A DNA stretch of 17,802 nucleotides from JAQVUB01 sp033809415 (GTDB lineage Bacteria > Verrucomicrobiota > Lentisphaeria > Oligosphaerales > Oligosphaeraceae), in the NCBI GenBank assembly GCA_033809415.1, contig JAPXLT010000068.1, forward strand, positions 1 through 17,802. Direction: 5' to 3'. Made by a program: the position numbers and the translations under genes. Of this stretch, positions 5,948 to 16,400 are shown one piece after another. Under the pieces are notes generated by a model that saw only the letters and a program-made list of their open reading frames with translations, did not search any database and was not told the origin of the DNA. How positions within the stretch are numbered: position 1 is the first letter of the stretch; every line of letters starts with the position of its first letter.

Positions 5948-6982
5948 ATGTGCTCAAAAGCTATTTTGCCAGAAGATGCGAATTCTGTCCTTTGTTCTCC
6001 GCCTCCTCCGGTCCTGCGGCATGCAAGCAGTGGTGCATGTGTAGCCGAGCAACCCCGCAAAGCAAAGCAGGGCAGCGATGAAAAATTGCGAGTGTTGCTG
6101 CTGGGCGGCAGTGGCTTTGTCAGCGGAGCGATTGCCCGCGTCGCCTTGGCCAAGGGGCATCAAGTAACCATCGTCACCCGTGGCATAAAACCGCTTCCGC
6201 AGGGTGTATCAGCCATTCGCGCCGACCGCACTTTGCCCGGCTCCCTGGAAGCTGCAATGGCCGCAACCAAAGAAGATTTTGACTTGGTTGTAGACTGCAT
6301 CGGCTATCAGGCTGCGGACGCCAGGCAGGACTTGGCACTTTTTGCCGAACGCTGCCGACACCTGGTATTTATCTCAAGCGACTTTGTCTTTGATCCGGCA
6401 AAACGGCAGTTCCCGCAGCCTGAAAGCAACGCTTTTTTCCTTACTGACAACAGCTATGGCGCCAATAAGCGGCGCTGTGAACTCGAATTCATCCAACATA
6501 CCAAGAATTTTTCGCACTGGAGCATCTTGCGTCCCTGTCACATCTATGGACCGGGTTCCCGTCTTGGCTGCCTGCCCGAGCATGGACGAGACCCGGAACT
6601 GATTGAACGCATTCGCACCGGCACCCCTCTCCGGCTGGTCGGAGGAGGAAAATTTCTGCAACAGCCTATCTTTGTCGATGACTTGGCAAATCTGGTGCTG
6701 AGCTGCCCTTTCTCTCCATGTTCAGCACGCCAGATCTATCATTGCGCCGGTCCGGATATCGTCGAGTCTGTAACCTACTATCAGATTCTTGCTGAGCTTC
6801 TGGGGTGTTCCCTGAATGTGGAGGAGCTGCCGGTTTTGGATTATCTTCGGGAACATCCGGAACAGAAATCGTTCCTCTGCCATCGCATTTATGACCTGAA
6901 GAAAATTCGCATGGACTGCCTCGAGGTGCCCTCGACACCTCTGCGCACCGGCTTGCAAAATCACTTGGAAAGTCTTCTATAA
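5948..6982 (+). CDS. Extended SDR family, NAD-dependent epimerase/dehydratase-like
   Basis: A 344-residue protein with an N-terminal Rossmann fold starting near residue 47 (LRVLLLGGSGFVSG, glycine motif at 53-57). The SSDFVFD strand carries the catalytic Ser/Thr region, and the SDR catalytic pair Y170-GAN-K174 is intact. RPCHIYGPG and QPIFVDDLA are typical of extended SDRs that act on nucleotide sugars. The substrate cannot be told from sequence. The first 46 residues are not part of the fold: they are rich in Pro, Cys, Ala, Lys and Gln, and look like added low-complexity sequence. ATG 5948 is preferred because of the GGAG site. The next gene (DAHP synthase) starts 48 bp after the stop with no terminator between, so the two may be co-transcribed although their roles are not obviously linked. 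Confidence 0.88.
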   Translation: MCSKAILPEDANSVLCSPPPPVLRHASSGACVAEQPRKAKQGSDEKLRVLLLGGSGFVSGAIARVALAKGHQVTIVTRGIKPLPQGVSAIRADRTLPGSLEAAMAATKEDFDLVVDCIGYQAADARQDLALFAERCRHLVFISSDFVFDPAKRQFPQPESNAFFLTDNSYGANKRRCELEFIQHTKNFSHWSILRPCHIYGPGSRLGCLPEHGRDPELIERIRTGTPLRLVGGGKFLQQPIFVDDLANLVLSCPFSPCSARQIYHCAGPDIVESVTYYQILAELLGCSLNVEELPVLDYLREHPEQKSFLCHRIYDLKKIRMDCLEVPSTPLRTGLQNHLESLL

Positions 6983-7030
6983 AACCTCCTTTAACCTTTC
7001 AATTTACACCTTTTTCAAGAAGCCACTGTC

Positions 7031-8101
7031 ATGATCTCTGCGTTGGATACACTTCGTCAATGGGGCCTGAAAACCTACGAGCAAAGCCCCTTTCTGATTG
7101 CCGGTCCATGTAGTGCCGAAAGTCGGGAGCAGGTTCTTGAAACTGCCCGCGCCATCCAGCACTTGCCAGTCAGCATCTTCCGGGCAGGAGTCTGGAAACC
7201 GCGCACCCTGCCGGAAACCTTTCCCGGAATGGGAAATGTCGCCCTGTCCTGGTTACAGGAAGCCAAAGCAGAGACCGGTCTGCCCATTGCCATTGAAATT
7301 GACCGCCCTGCCCACCTCGAAGAAGCCTTGCAGGCCGGTATTGATGTCTTCTGGCTCGGTGCCCGTACAACCGTCAATCCCTTTGCCGTCGAAGAGCTGG
7401 CCGCTGCTTTCAGCGGGGTCGACAAACCCCTGCTGGTAAAGAACCCGATCACCCCCGATCTTGGCGCCTGGGTGGCGGCAATCGAACGCCTGCGCAACCG
7501 GGACATCAAAAAAATAGGGGTAGTCCTGCGGGGCTTTGTCAACCGGCACCCGAGCAAATGGCGCTATGAACCCGAATGGGACATGGTGCTCAAACTCCGC
7601 CAGATCTTCCCGGACCTCCCGTATCTCTGCGATCCCAGCCACATCGCCGGCAATGCCAGCATGATCTTTGACATCTGTCAGCAGGCACTGGATTTGAACT
7701 TCCACGGGCTGATGATTGAAACCCATTTCAACCCGGCAAAAGCACTCAGTGACGCTGAACAACAGATCACCCCACTGGCACTCGAAGACATCCTTGACCG
7801 CCTGATCCTGAAAAACCCGGACTTTGCGGCAGGCAGCGACCACAACGAACTGGGAAGATTGCGGCAGAAAATCGACCGCATTGACCAGAAATTGCTCGAG
7901 ACTCTGGCCGCCCGCATGGAGCTGGTTCAACAAATCGGCCTCCTGAAAAAGGCGAAAGGGCTTGCGGTATTTCAGCCTGCCCGCTGGGATCACGTGATCG
8001 AACGGGTGCATGATTTTGCCAGGAATCGTGGACTTTCCGAGCAATTCCTGGAAGATATCTTCAATCGTATTCATCAGGAATCCATTCGCAAACAACAATA
8101 A
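7031..8101 (+). CDS. Bifunctional DAHP synthase / chorismate mutase
   Basis: A 356-residue fusion. Residues ~15-265 form a DAHP synthase of the KDO8P-synthase-like (AroA beta/AroF) class: GPCSAES at 25-31, FRAGVWKPRT, EIDRPAHLEEAL, WLGARTTVNPF, LVKNPITPD, LRGF and CDPSHIAG are all present. It condenses phosphoenolpyruvate with erythrose 4-phosphate, the first step of the shikimate pathway. Residues ~275-345 form an all-helical AroQ chorismate mutase (LRQKIDRIDQKLLETLAARMELVQQIG), which makes prephenate for Phe and Tyr. This domain order is well known in Bacteroidota and relatives. In such fusions the mutase domain can mediate feedback control, so prephenate inhibition is plausible but unproved here. 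The ribosome-binding site is weak (AAGAAG). A short hairpin and T-run follow at 8137. Confidence 0.95.
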   Translation: MISALDTLRQWGLKTYEQSPFLIAGPCSAESREQVLETARAIQHLPVSIFRAGVWKPRTLPETFPGMGNVALSWLQEAKAETGLPIAIEIDRPAHLEEALQAGIDVFWLGARTTVNPFAVEELAAAFSGVDKPLLVKNPITPDLGAWVAAIERLRNRDIKKIGVVLRGFVNRHPSKWRYEPEWDMVLKLRQIFPDLPYLCDPSHIAGNASMIFDICQQALDLNFHGLMIETHFNPAKALSDAEQQITPLALEDILDRLILKNPDFAAGSDHNELGRLRQKIDRIDQKLLETLAARMELVQQIGLLKKAKGLAVFQPARWDHVIERVHDFARNRGLSEQFLEDIFNRIHQESIRKQQ

Positions 8102-8361
8102 TGCATGCCAAGGCGTTTTCATTCTCTCAATCACATCGGGAAATAGCCCGTTTTTTAATGGACAGGGACACGATGGACGCAATGGACATCATGGACACAA
8201 ATGGACACGTTTTATGGACAGAATGGACACGTGCAGCAGGTGACGTCCTTGAACCTGTCCATTCGTCCATCAAATGGAAAGTCCATCGTGTCCATTCCGT
8301 CCATGGTGTCCATTCTTGTCCATGTCCATGAAAACGAATGAAAACACCCCGTAATGCATGC
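8101..8361. repeat. Long inverted island of ATGGACA and TGTCCAT arrays
   Basis: Left to right: ATGCATGC (8101-8108) and GGCGTTTTCATTC; seven ATGGAC hexamers; a short centre near 8235-8250; eight GTCCAT hexamers; then GAATGAAAAC (8336-8345) and ATGCATGC (8354-8361). The outer ends and inner arrays are inverted relative to each other, so a single strand could fold into one imperfect hairpin of about 260 bases. It lies between the DAHP synthase and the methyltransferase genes and contains no plausible coding frame. Confidence 0.8.
8137..8156 (+). terminator. Short weak terminator-like hairpin after the DAHP synthase gene
   Basis: CGGG (8137-8140), loop AAATAG, CCCG (8147-8150), followed by six Ts. 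The four-pair stem is short, so termination may be partial or helped by the larger hairpin around it. Confidence 0.4.
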
Positions 8362-8379
8362 GATTTCGTCAACGAATTT

Positions 8380-8384
8380 AAGGA
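8380..8384 (+). promoter_or_regulatory. Ribosome-binding site that sets the methyltransferase start
   Basis: AAGGA lies five bases before ATG 8390. The longer in-frame start at 8354 falls inside the repeat island and would add 12 residues upstream of the TRAM domain, so 8390 is chosen. Confidence 0.7.
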
Positions 8385-8389
8385 TCAAT

Positions 8390-9625
8390 ATGCTTGAATT
8401 AGGACAAGTAATCACAGTCACGATCAATGATCTCGCCTTTGGAGGCGATGGAGTCGCCAGGCTCGAAGGGGGCGCAGTAGTCTTCGTCCCTTTTGCAGCA
8501 CCCGGCGATGTGCTCGAGATCGAGATCACTGAACAAAAAAAGTCGTATTTGCGCGGTCGCATTACGCAGATTCTGACAGCCGGGCCGGATCGGACAGAAC
8601 CCCTTTGCCGACATTTCGGGCGTTGCGGGGGCTGTTCGTATCAGCATATAAGTTATCCCGCAGAATTTTCCGCCAAGCAGAAGCAGCTTCTCGATATCAT
8701 GCAACGCATCGGCGGCTTCCGCGACCTGACATCGTTGGACTTCAGCTTTCCGGCACCGGAAATCTATGGTTATCGCAACAAGTTGCGCCTAGAGCCAAGC
8801 GAGCCGGTTCGTGAGGATCATGGGATATACATGGCCTATGGTTACTGCTTGAAAGACAGCCAGGAATTTTTCACGGTCAAGGAATGTCCTCTGGCCATGC
8901 CAGTGATCAACCAGACCATAGGCAAGGCCATCCGCAGTCCCTGGGGGCGCCAGAATGCGAAGAAACCAATTCCGGCGCCGATCACTCTTCGCGCCAGTGC
9001 TGATGGGCAGTGCCACTATTATTTTGGGCGTGCTCCGGTCAATGTCAGTTGGCTCAAAGAAAAGATTGGCGACCAGGAAGTCAGCGTCCCTCTGGGAAGT
9101 TTCTGGCAAGTTAATTCGCAGGTTGCCGATCAGCTGCTCAAAACGGTTGCTTCCTGGGCCGAACCGCTCCCTGTCGAAAATCTAATTGACGCCTACAGCG
9201 GCGTCGGCACCTTCTCGATCGCCTTGAACCGCCCATTCCGGGAACGGATTTTGATCGAGAGCGACCGACCGGCCGCTGACGCTGCCAACCTGAACCTGGC
9301 GACAAGGGGATATGGATGCCAGATCATCAAGGGCACCACCGAACAAGCACTGCCCAAAGTCCTGAAAACGACCAATCCGAAGCAAACTCTTGCCCTCCTT
9401 GATCCACTGCGTACCGGCTGCCAGGAGAAGGTATTGCAAACCCTGTTGAAATATCAGCCCGAACACATTTTCTACATCTCGTGCAATCCATCCACATTGG
9501 CGCGAGACTTGAAAAAGTTGTGCAGCGGCGGAAAGTATCAGCTCGAGAAAACAGCCCTTTTTGACATGTTTCCTCGAACAGCCCATTTCGAGGCTGCCGT
9601 CCACCTGTCACGGCAGCACCGCTAA
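8390..9625 (+). CDS. rlmD: 23S rRNA (uracil-5)-methyltransferase, RlmD/RumA type
   Basis: A 411-residue SAM-dependent enzyme that should make 5-methyluridine in 23S rRNA (U1939 in the E. coli RlmD case). An N-terminal TRAM domain covers about 1-58. Four cysteines suited to a [4Fe-4S] cluster follow: Cys73, Cys79, Cys82 and Cys166. The C-terminal Rossmann methyltransferase has GSFWQVN, DAYSGVGTFS, the nucleophile motif YISCNP with Cys365, and the catalytic Glu401 in FPRTAHFE. The usual DPPR motif reads DPLRTG here, a small change. RlmC/RlmCD specificity cannot be excluded from sequence alone, but the enzyme class is firm. The gene follows a repeat island on one side and a palindrome at 9648 on the other, so it is probably transcribed alone. 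Confidence 0.92.
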   Translation: MLELGQVITVTINDLAFGGDGVARLEGGAVVFVPFAAPGDVLEIEITEQKKSYLRGRITQILTAGPDRTEPLCRHFGRCGGCSYQHISYPAEFSAKQKQLLDIMQRIGGFRDLTSLDFSFPAPEIYGYRNKLRLEPSEPVREDHGIYMAYGYCLKDSQEFFTVKECPLAMPVINQTIGKAIRSPWGRQNAKKPIPAPITLRASADGQCHYYFGRAPVNVSWLKEKIGDQEVSVPLGSFWQVNSQVADQLLKTVASWAEPLPVENLIDAYSGVGTFSIALNRPFRERILIESDRPAADAANLNLATRGYGCQIIKGTTEQALPKVLKTTNPKQTLALLDPLRTGCQEKVLQTLLKYQPEHIFYISCNPSTLARDLKKLCSGGKYQLEKTALFDMFPRTAHFEAAVHLSRQHR

Positions 9626-9647
9626 GCAGACCGTATCCAAAAAGGAT

Positions 9648-9720
9648 TTTTTAACCACGAACCACACAAAAAGACACGAAAATTTTTTTCGTGCTTTTTC
9701 GTGCCTTTCGTGGTTAAAAA
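9648..9720. repeat. ACGAAAA palindrome with 14-bp perfect ends
   Basis: TTTTTAACCACGAA (9648-9661) is the exact reverse complement of TTCGTGGTTAAAAA (9707-9720). The inner arms pair imperfectly through ACACGAAAA and TTTTCGTG units around a T-rich centre. It begins 22 bases after the methyltransferase stop, so it may also act as a terminator in either direction. Confidence 0.85.
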
Positions 9721-9763
9721 CCTGTTTGGCAGGCGCAACCTTCATTTTTCGGAGTAACCGTAT

Positions 9764-10381
9764 ATGCTCGATCTCAACCAGCCTTTTCTTGAACCCGGTG
9801 ACACCGTCATTTGTTTTGGCGACAGCCTGACCGCCGCCAAAGATGGCTATGTCAGCATCCTACAAAACCGGATGAAACAGCACCAAATCATCAATGCCGG
9901 GCGCGGTGGCGACAAAACACCATGGGCATTGACTCGTTTTCAAAGCGATGTGATCGACCGAAAACCCGATGCGCTGATGATTTTCCTAGGCGCCAATGAT
10001 GCCGCAGTCGGCAGGGGCTGCTGGGCGGATGAACCTACTGTAAGCGTCGAGGCATATCGTTGCAACCTAGTCTGGATGTGCCACTTGGCAAAATTGAGGG
10101 ACATTCGTAAAATCTCGATTTGCACCCCGGCAGCATTCTTTGAAGGCCAAGCATATTTGGAACACGGCGATGTTCTGGCACCATATTGCATGGCTGCTCG
10201 AGAGGCTGCCGACCAATGCCATTGCCGACTGGTGCCATTCGATGCCGCTTTCCGGAATGAATGGGCACGCCACCCAGGACACAGCGGAAAACTGCTGACC
10301 CGCGACGGAACCCATCTGACCGCAGAAGGAAACCTGCTCCTGGCTGAAACCATCCTCGAAGCCTGGAAAATCACCCCGTAA
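9764..10381 (+). CDS. SGNH/GDSL-family hydrolase
   Basis: A 205-residue esterase/lipase-type protein. The four SGNH blocks are visible: GDSLT with nucleophile Ser21, NAGRGGD with Gly46, GAND with Asn78, and DGTHL with Asp181 and His184. The length is that of a single compact domain with no signal peptide, so it is probably cytoplasmic. Family members remove acyl or acetyl groups from sugars, lipids or peptides; the substrate cannot be assigned here. GGAG at 9751-9754, nine bases before ATG, supports the start. The gene is convergent with the giant repeat protein gene, and a palindrome fills the 79-bp gap between the two stop codons. Confidence 0.9.
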   Translation: MLDLNQPFLEPGDTVICFGDSLTAAKDGYVSILQNRMKQHQIINAGRGGDKTPWALTRFQSDVIDRKPDALMIFLGANDAAVGRGCWADEPTVSVEAYRCNLVWMCHLAKLRDIRKISICTPAAFFEGQAYLEHGDVLAPYCMAAREAADQCHCRLVPFDAAFRNEWARHPGHSGKLLTRDGTHLTAEGNLLLAETILEAWKITP

Positions 10382-10391
10382 TCCTATTTTC

Positions 10392-10454
10392 AAACCACGA
10401 ACCACACGAAAAGGCACGAAAAATTTCGTGTCTTTTCGTGTTTTTTCGTTGTTT
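10392..10454. terminator. ACGAAAA palindrome, probable two-way terminator
   Basis: A near-perfect hairpin: AAACCACGAACCACACGAAA pairs with the complement ending TTTTTTCGTTGTTT, with about 30 pairs and few mismatches around a small central loop. A-runs and T-runs flank it. It lies between two convergent genes, beginning 11 bases after the hydrolase stop and ending seven bases before the giant gene's stop codon. It belongs to the same repeat family as 9648-9720. Confidence 0.65.
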
Positions 10455-10460
10455 AAAAAA

Positions 10461-13400
10461 TTATTGTTTATGCAGGCGTACTTCTCCGTTGCCTGGCCAT
10501 CCTTTCTGGTCTTTGTCGGCAATCTGCCTTTTGACTTCCGCCAGGATGCCGGGTTCTTCTCTGCCGGTGATCTGTCTTTGTCCGAAACAATTATTCCAGG
10601 CTGGCAGAATGCCGGTTGTGTTGATGTTGTCATCATACAAAAGGATATGCCGATATCCTGCATCGGCATCGGCTGATGGGCGCAAGACATTTTGCTGCAA
10701 CAAGACACCACGACAGCTACTCTGGCTGACTGCCGGATGACCAAACATCAAAGCGGCAAATGGACTCTCGATGATATTATTGCGCAGTGTCAAATCACTT
10801 GCTCCAACGGCCTGGATGGATGGATTTCCACCCAAAAACACATTATCGCGCACCTGAATCGAGGAAGCGCCGTTTCTGATGCTCAGGGATGAACTGCCCG
10901 GTGTCTGCTTTTCCTGCACGAAAGCAAAGCCCTCGATGATGACACCTGAAGCCAAGGCACCTTCGATCCGCAAGACACCCTGCAGAACAGGGAAGCGATC
11001 ATCCCGGCGCAGCCCCTGCAAATGCACCTTCTTTTCAACCAGCCAACCATCGGATGGAGAGACATATTCCCCTGGCAGCACCAAAATGTTGCCTCCAGGA
11101 GCAATCCGTTCCAGCGCATCCGTCAAATCTGCCAGCGCATCCGCTCCGAACTGGTACGTTTCTCCAGCGAATTCGATGATGTCTCCCGGTTTTCTGGTGA
11201 GGTTCCAGTTCGCATCGACAACGATAGTTTCAGCCTGTATCAGCAGTCTTCCCGGAGTAAAGTCCACCTGATAATTTGGTCCAAAGCTAAGAGTTCCCAG
11301 GTTGGTTGCATAGACTCCAGCCCGTTCGCCAGACGCCCTGGCCAGTCTGCCGGTAATTTCGGGATGCGCATCCACCAAGTCCTCGGCGGCGTAATGATAA
11401 AGCAGTTCCGGGTCTTCCTGTCCCTGCCGCTTTTCCTGGAAGGCTCCGTTGACCTTCAGCGGCTTTGGCAACACGGTCAGCCGGCATTCTCCTTGCAGAG
11501 GCGCAACACTCGAGTCCGCAAACAGGAAATTCCAGGCAACGATCCGTGTTCCGCTTTCGGGAAGCAAGTCCGGTTGTTGCCAGACAAATTTGCCTTCCTG
11601 GTGCTGCTGCCCGTCGGTGAAAATCACCTCGCCGGTCAACTTGGAATGATTCAATGCCTGTCCATAGACGAGACTTTCCGCCTGTACTCCCCTTGCGACA
11701 TAAACGGGTGGCAGGATCGTCAAATGCCCGGGTTCATAGGCAAGAACATAATTCCGCCCGGATACCTGTAGCGTTCCCTGCCGGATTTCATAGACACCCG
11801 ATTGTTCGCCTTTGCTGCGGGACAGCTGCCCAGTCACTTGAACGGCAGCCGGAATTGTTTCTTTCAATTCCCAAGTGAACGGCGGATCACTCTCTCCCAA
11901 ATGCTTCTGCTGATCGGATGCCAGAACAGTGATTGTCCGGGGAAGAATCTCCAACGTTCCTGGAATGAACTGCACTCTTGCCCCGTCGGGACTATGCAGG
12001 GTTCCCTGGTTAATGGTATAAGTGCCGACATCTTCGCCCGGCTGACGTTCGAGGCGTCCCTGCAAGACCACCCCCGCGTCACCGCCACCAATCACGCGGT
12101 ACTGAAACACAGGATCAGGACTGCTAAAAGTCTTTTCGCAAGAAACCGCCTGAACTTGAACCACCACGGGGACACTCTCGATCTCCTCGGAACGATCAGC
12201 CGCTTGCACAACTTCCTCTGCATCCGTCAAGTTTTCAGAAAGAAGTTCCTGCCCTGAAAGCTCGATGGTGGAAGAAGGCTGCTCCATCGAACGGGTCGCT
12301 GCCATGTTCCCAGCACCGCCAGAACGGGTGCCGGAAGATGCTGAAATCGTGAAAACCCCTTCCGTGAAAATCAATTCATAGTTGCTACCCAGCGACAAAG
12401 TCCCCTGACGAATCGGGTAAGCGCCTGGAGTTTCCCCGCTTACCCGATTCAGGTGCCCGGAAAATGCGTCACCGGCAACAAGGTTGCCCGCTGTGACTTC
12501 GTAATCAAAAGCAGGGTCCGTAGTCCCAACAACTTTGCCTGAATTCAGCGCACGGACAGCAACTGTGCGTTTATTGACCGTCAAGCGCCCTTGCTTGAAC
12601 TGACAATAGTAATCATCCGGAGGAGTTTGCAGCGTCCCCTGCTTGATCAGGTATTCGCCAACCGGAAGTGGCTTCGAGGTGTCAACCGGCAAACCGCTTC
12701 CTGCCTCGACCAGAGCCAGTTCCCCGGTGATTTCCTCATCCGGGAAAAATTCATAATCTCCGATATCCCAAGTGAGTTCAGGCAGCGGATCACCGTAAAT
12801 CATGCTCTTGTCCTCCGCTGTGACATCCAGGGCACGGGTTCGCACATGGATCAGCAGGGACACGGAGCCTCCAGTGTAATGTACATTGTCGTCTGGCACA
12901 AAAATCAATTCATGGGCAGCAATCCCTTTACGCATACGCAAATCGCCCTCCGGAAAATAAGTGGTTCCGGTCAGTATAAGATTGGTGTGAGGATCAATGA
13001 ATCTGCTGAAGTACTCGACTTGTGAAAGAATATCTCCATGATAAAGAACCGTGGTTGTATGACCTATGCCATAGGGCGCGATCTTATCGATCCGGAAGAC
13101 CCCCTCGATAAATGTAAATACGTAATTTTCGGCAGGGCTCACGTCAAGAGTGCCGCGGGTGATACGGTACTCGCCCGGTTCTTCCCCAGGCTCGCGCTCC
13201 AATGCCCCCGTGATCCTATCTCCCGAGACCAGGTTTCCACTGACGATTCTCCATTTTAGCCCATCCTGCGGGTCCTCGAAAGAATACTCTTTCTGACAAT
13301 CAAAGGCTCTGACGGTAAGCGGTTGCGGAAGGACTTCGATTATGCCCGGGATAAAAGTAAGCTGATAACCTTTTGCAGCCGATAAGCTGCCCTGCGATAT

Positions 13401-16400
13401 TTCATAAGTGCCAGGAATCCTTTGCCAATCACTGTCCATGGTTCCAGAGAGATGTTCCTCATCAAGCAACGTTCCGGAAATGACTTGATAGGTCAGGTCT
13501 GGTCTTGGCTGGCCGTAGAACATTTGCAAGTCATCTGCCTTCACGGTAATCGGGATCAAATCAATCACCAAGGTTCCTGGCGTGAAGTTGATCTTGTAAT
13601 ATGGCGGCAAAGTCAGGGTTCCCTGCAAAATGGTGTAACCGCCGGGCAATTCTCCAGGCTCGCGTTCGAGTTGGCCTGAAAATTCATCCTGGGGCAACAA
13701 CGTTCCCGTGAAGGTAAATGTCAATTCCGGGTCAGGTTGCGCATATCTCTTTTGCTGATTGGCGGCCTGCACTTCGATTTCGAGCGGGAGCACTTGCAGG
13801 ACACCGGGCTGGCAGATAAATTCATAATTATCAGCCTGGCCTCCATCAATCGAGATCTCGTATTCGCCTGGCAGGCTGGTTTTCACTGCTGCGCAGACGA
13901 CGGTCGGCGGTTGAATCAGCACACTCGAATCCTCATCAAGCACAAATCCATCATAGTGCAGTTCAAACGGGGGATTCTCCTCGCCGTACTTTCGGCTTGG
14001 CGAACCTATGCAGCTCACTTGCAGCAAGGCTTTCTCAATCTGAATCTCGAGGCTGCCAGTCAGAGGCGGAAATCCCTCGTCGAGATCAGGAACGAAATAC
14101 CAGCCAGCCTCCATGGTTCCTGCCGGGGGACAAGTACCTTCCTCATCCCAGCAAAAATGACCTGGCACCAGTTCGCCAGTCGAGGCATTTTCCACCTCCC
14201 CCACGATCATTTCGCCGGAAAGTGGCTGACCATACACCGGATTGGTAACAAGCAGCTCGCCAGTCAAACGATAAACCTGCGGCAGGATCGTCAGGAATCC
14301 AGAGTGGAACTCCAGCTGATAATTGTCCGACACGCGTAAATCTCCTTGTAGAATCTCATACTCTCCTGGCTCTTCGCCTTCCATCCGTTGCAAAGTTCCG
14401 GATATCCAGTCAGGATCAGTGGGGGTGTCACCGATGCAGAACCAAGTAAATTCCGGATCCGGTTGGCCTTCATACTTGCTCACATCCACAACTTGGATCG
14501 CGACATTCTTTGGCATGATGCGGAATGTATCGCCGGAAAACACTAGGACATAATTTTCGTTCAGTGCCAGGTTCCCCTGCTCGATATCATACGAGCCGAC
14601 GTTTTCACCCGGTCTGCGCAGCAGGGTTCCGGTAAAGGCATCGCCCGCTGCCAGCGAACCGGCGGCGACATGATATCGCAACACTGGATCGGAATCGCCA
14701 TAGGTCTTATACCCTGGCAAAGCAGCCACATGCACCTCGCGTTTTTCAATAGTCACCAGGCTGTTTCCAGACAGACTCTGATAATTATCGGAATCCTCAG
14801 GGATAAAATGCCAGTTGCACTGCCACAGCCCGGCAGGCAACACCTGATTCTCCTGATCCCAGACAAAAACTCCCGGCAAATAGCTGCCATCTACCGATGA
14901 TATCGCATATCCCATGATTAAAATCTGTTTCAAGGGCATCCCATAGACTCCCACGCTCAACAAAACCTCATTGAACAGCCCCTGAGTTTTGTTGATCATC
15001 AAGATTCCGCTTTGCAGTTCCAGCTGATAATTCCGGGCACTGCCACCCTGCAGATAAATCTCGTAACCATTTTCATTCACCGGACTCAAGCGGTCCGCAT
15101 TGGTAAAAACCATTGGTGCTGTAATATCTGAAACACTGTCCCCGGCGAGAAACCCTTCATAACGGATGGTCAAAGGAGGATTCTCCTGCAAATAACTCCG
15201 GAACTTATCCTCCGCCCGGCAGATCAGAGGTGCCTTGCTGATCTGCAGCAGGGTGCTATCTATGCCGGTATAAAAGGTGTCCTCGACCTGCGCCGTGACA
15301 CGATATTTTCCAGCATTGACTGGCGGTGTGCTGCTCGAGGGGTATTGTGTTCCATCGACTCCCTCATAAGTCAGCTGCACGGTCACTCCAGCAGGAACAG
15401 TTTCGACGACAACTTCCACAGGATACCCGCTGTATGTCTTTTCCATCGAGGAAAATTGAATCTGCGTATTTCCCTTGACCCAGGTCAGGACGCCAGGCAA
15501 GACCTCGAGCTGATGGTTTGCGCCACCAGCGGCATCGGAGACACGCAAAGTTCCACGCTCGATGGGATAATCCCCAGGCTGATCGGGCTGCGGTGTCTGC
15601 AAGCTGCCGACAATTTCATCTCCGTTGGCCAGTCCTCCGGAAACGATCTGCCAGGTCAGCGGGGGTATTTCATTGCCCCATTGACACGTTAGATCGTCCG
15701 CTTTCAAAAGCAGGGATTTAGGCTGAACCGGCAACGTCCTCTGCATGACAAAAGGATTCCAATAGGAAGCGACTTCGGGCAAGGGATCAAGCGCCATGAT
15801 AAGTTCCAGGGTGCCTGTCTGCCTACTGGTAACGCTCCATCGCGAATCTTCTTCCTGTTGCCAGTCTGCCAAGTCGTCGCCGGACGAAAAATTGACATTC
15901 GCCCGTTCCGGAGTCGCCTGTGCGCAATGATAAACCAGCTGGGCGCTCTCCGCATACACTAATGGGACAGAAATCTGGAAGTCCCCGGTCATATTTCCAG
16001 GCAGGTCTTCCTCATAGCAGCCAATATCCGAATATGGGGTATCGTTCCGGGGACGGCTTGCAGCGTCAGCAATGGTGCCTGTTGCCTGTGCCCTGTTTAA
16101 TAGATAGGAGCCTGCCGCCAAACGGTAATTGCACTGTTCAGGCGCAACGAAACAGGGATAATAAGCATGCACCCGATTGTCATTCCCTTCCGGACCGGAT
16201 TCCCCGCAATTGACGGCACACAGGGCAATGCAGCCGGGAATTTCGACGCCGGACTCGATGGCGTTGTTTTGCAATTGCGTTTCGTTGCTGTAAAGCTGGC
16301 AGGAACTTCCCAGATTTCCCCAGATGACGCTGTTGCTCAGCAGGCCACCGGTGCCCGAATAACGCACCCCGCTACCTGCACCAATGCCACAATTGCCGAC

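Noticed and set aside
7253..8182. 309-codon minus-strand open frame
   Set aside because: It lies opposite the well-conserved DAHP synthase/chorismate mutase and has no recognisable motif; it is a compositional shadow.
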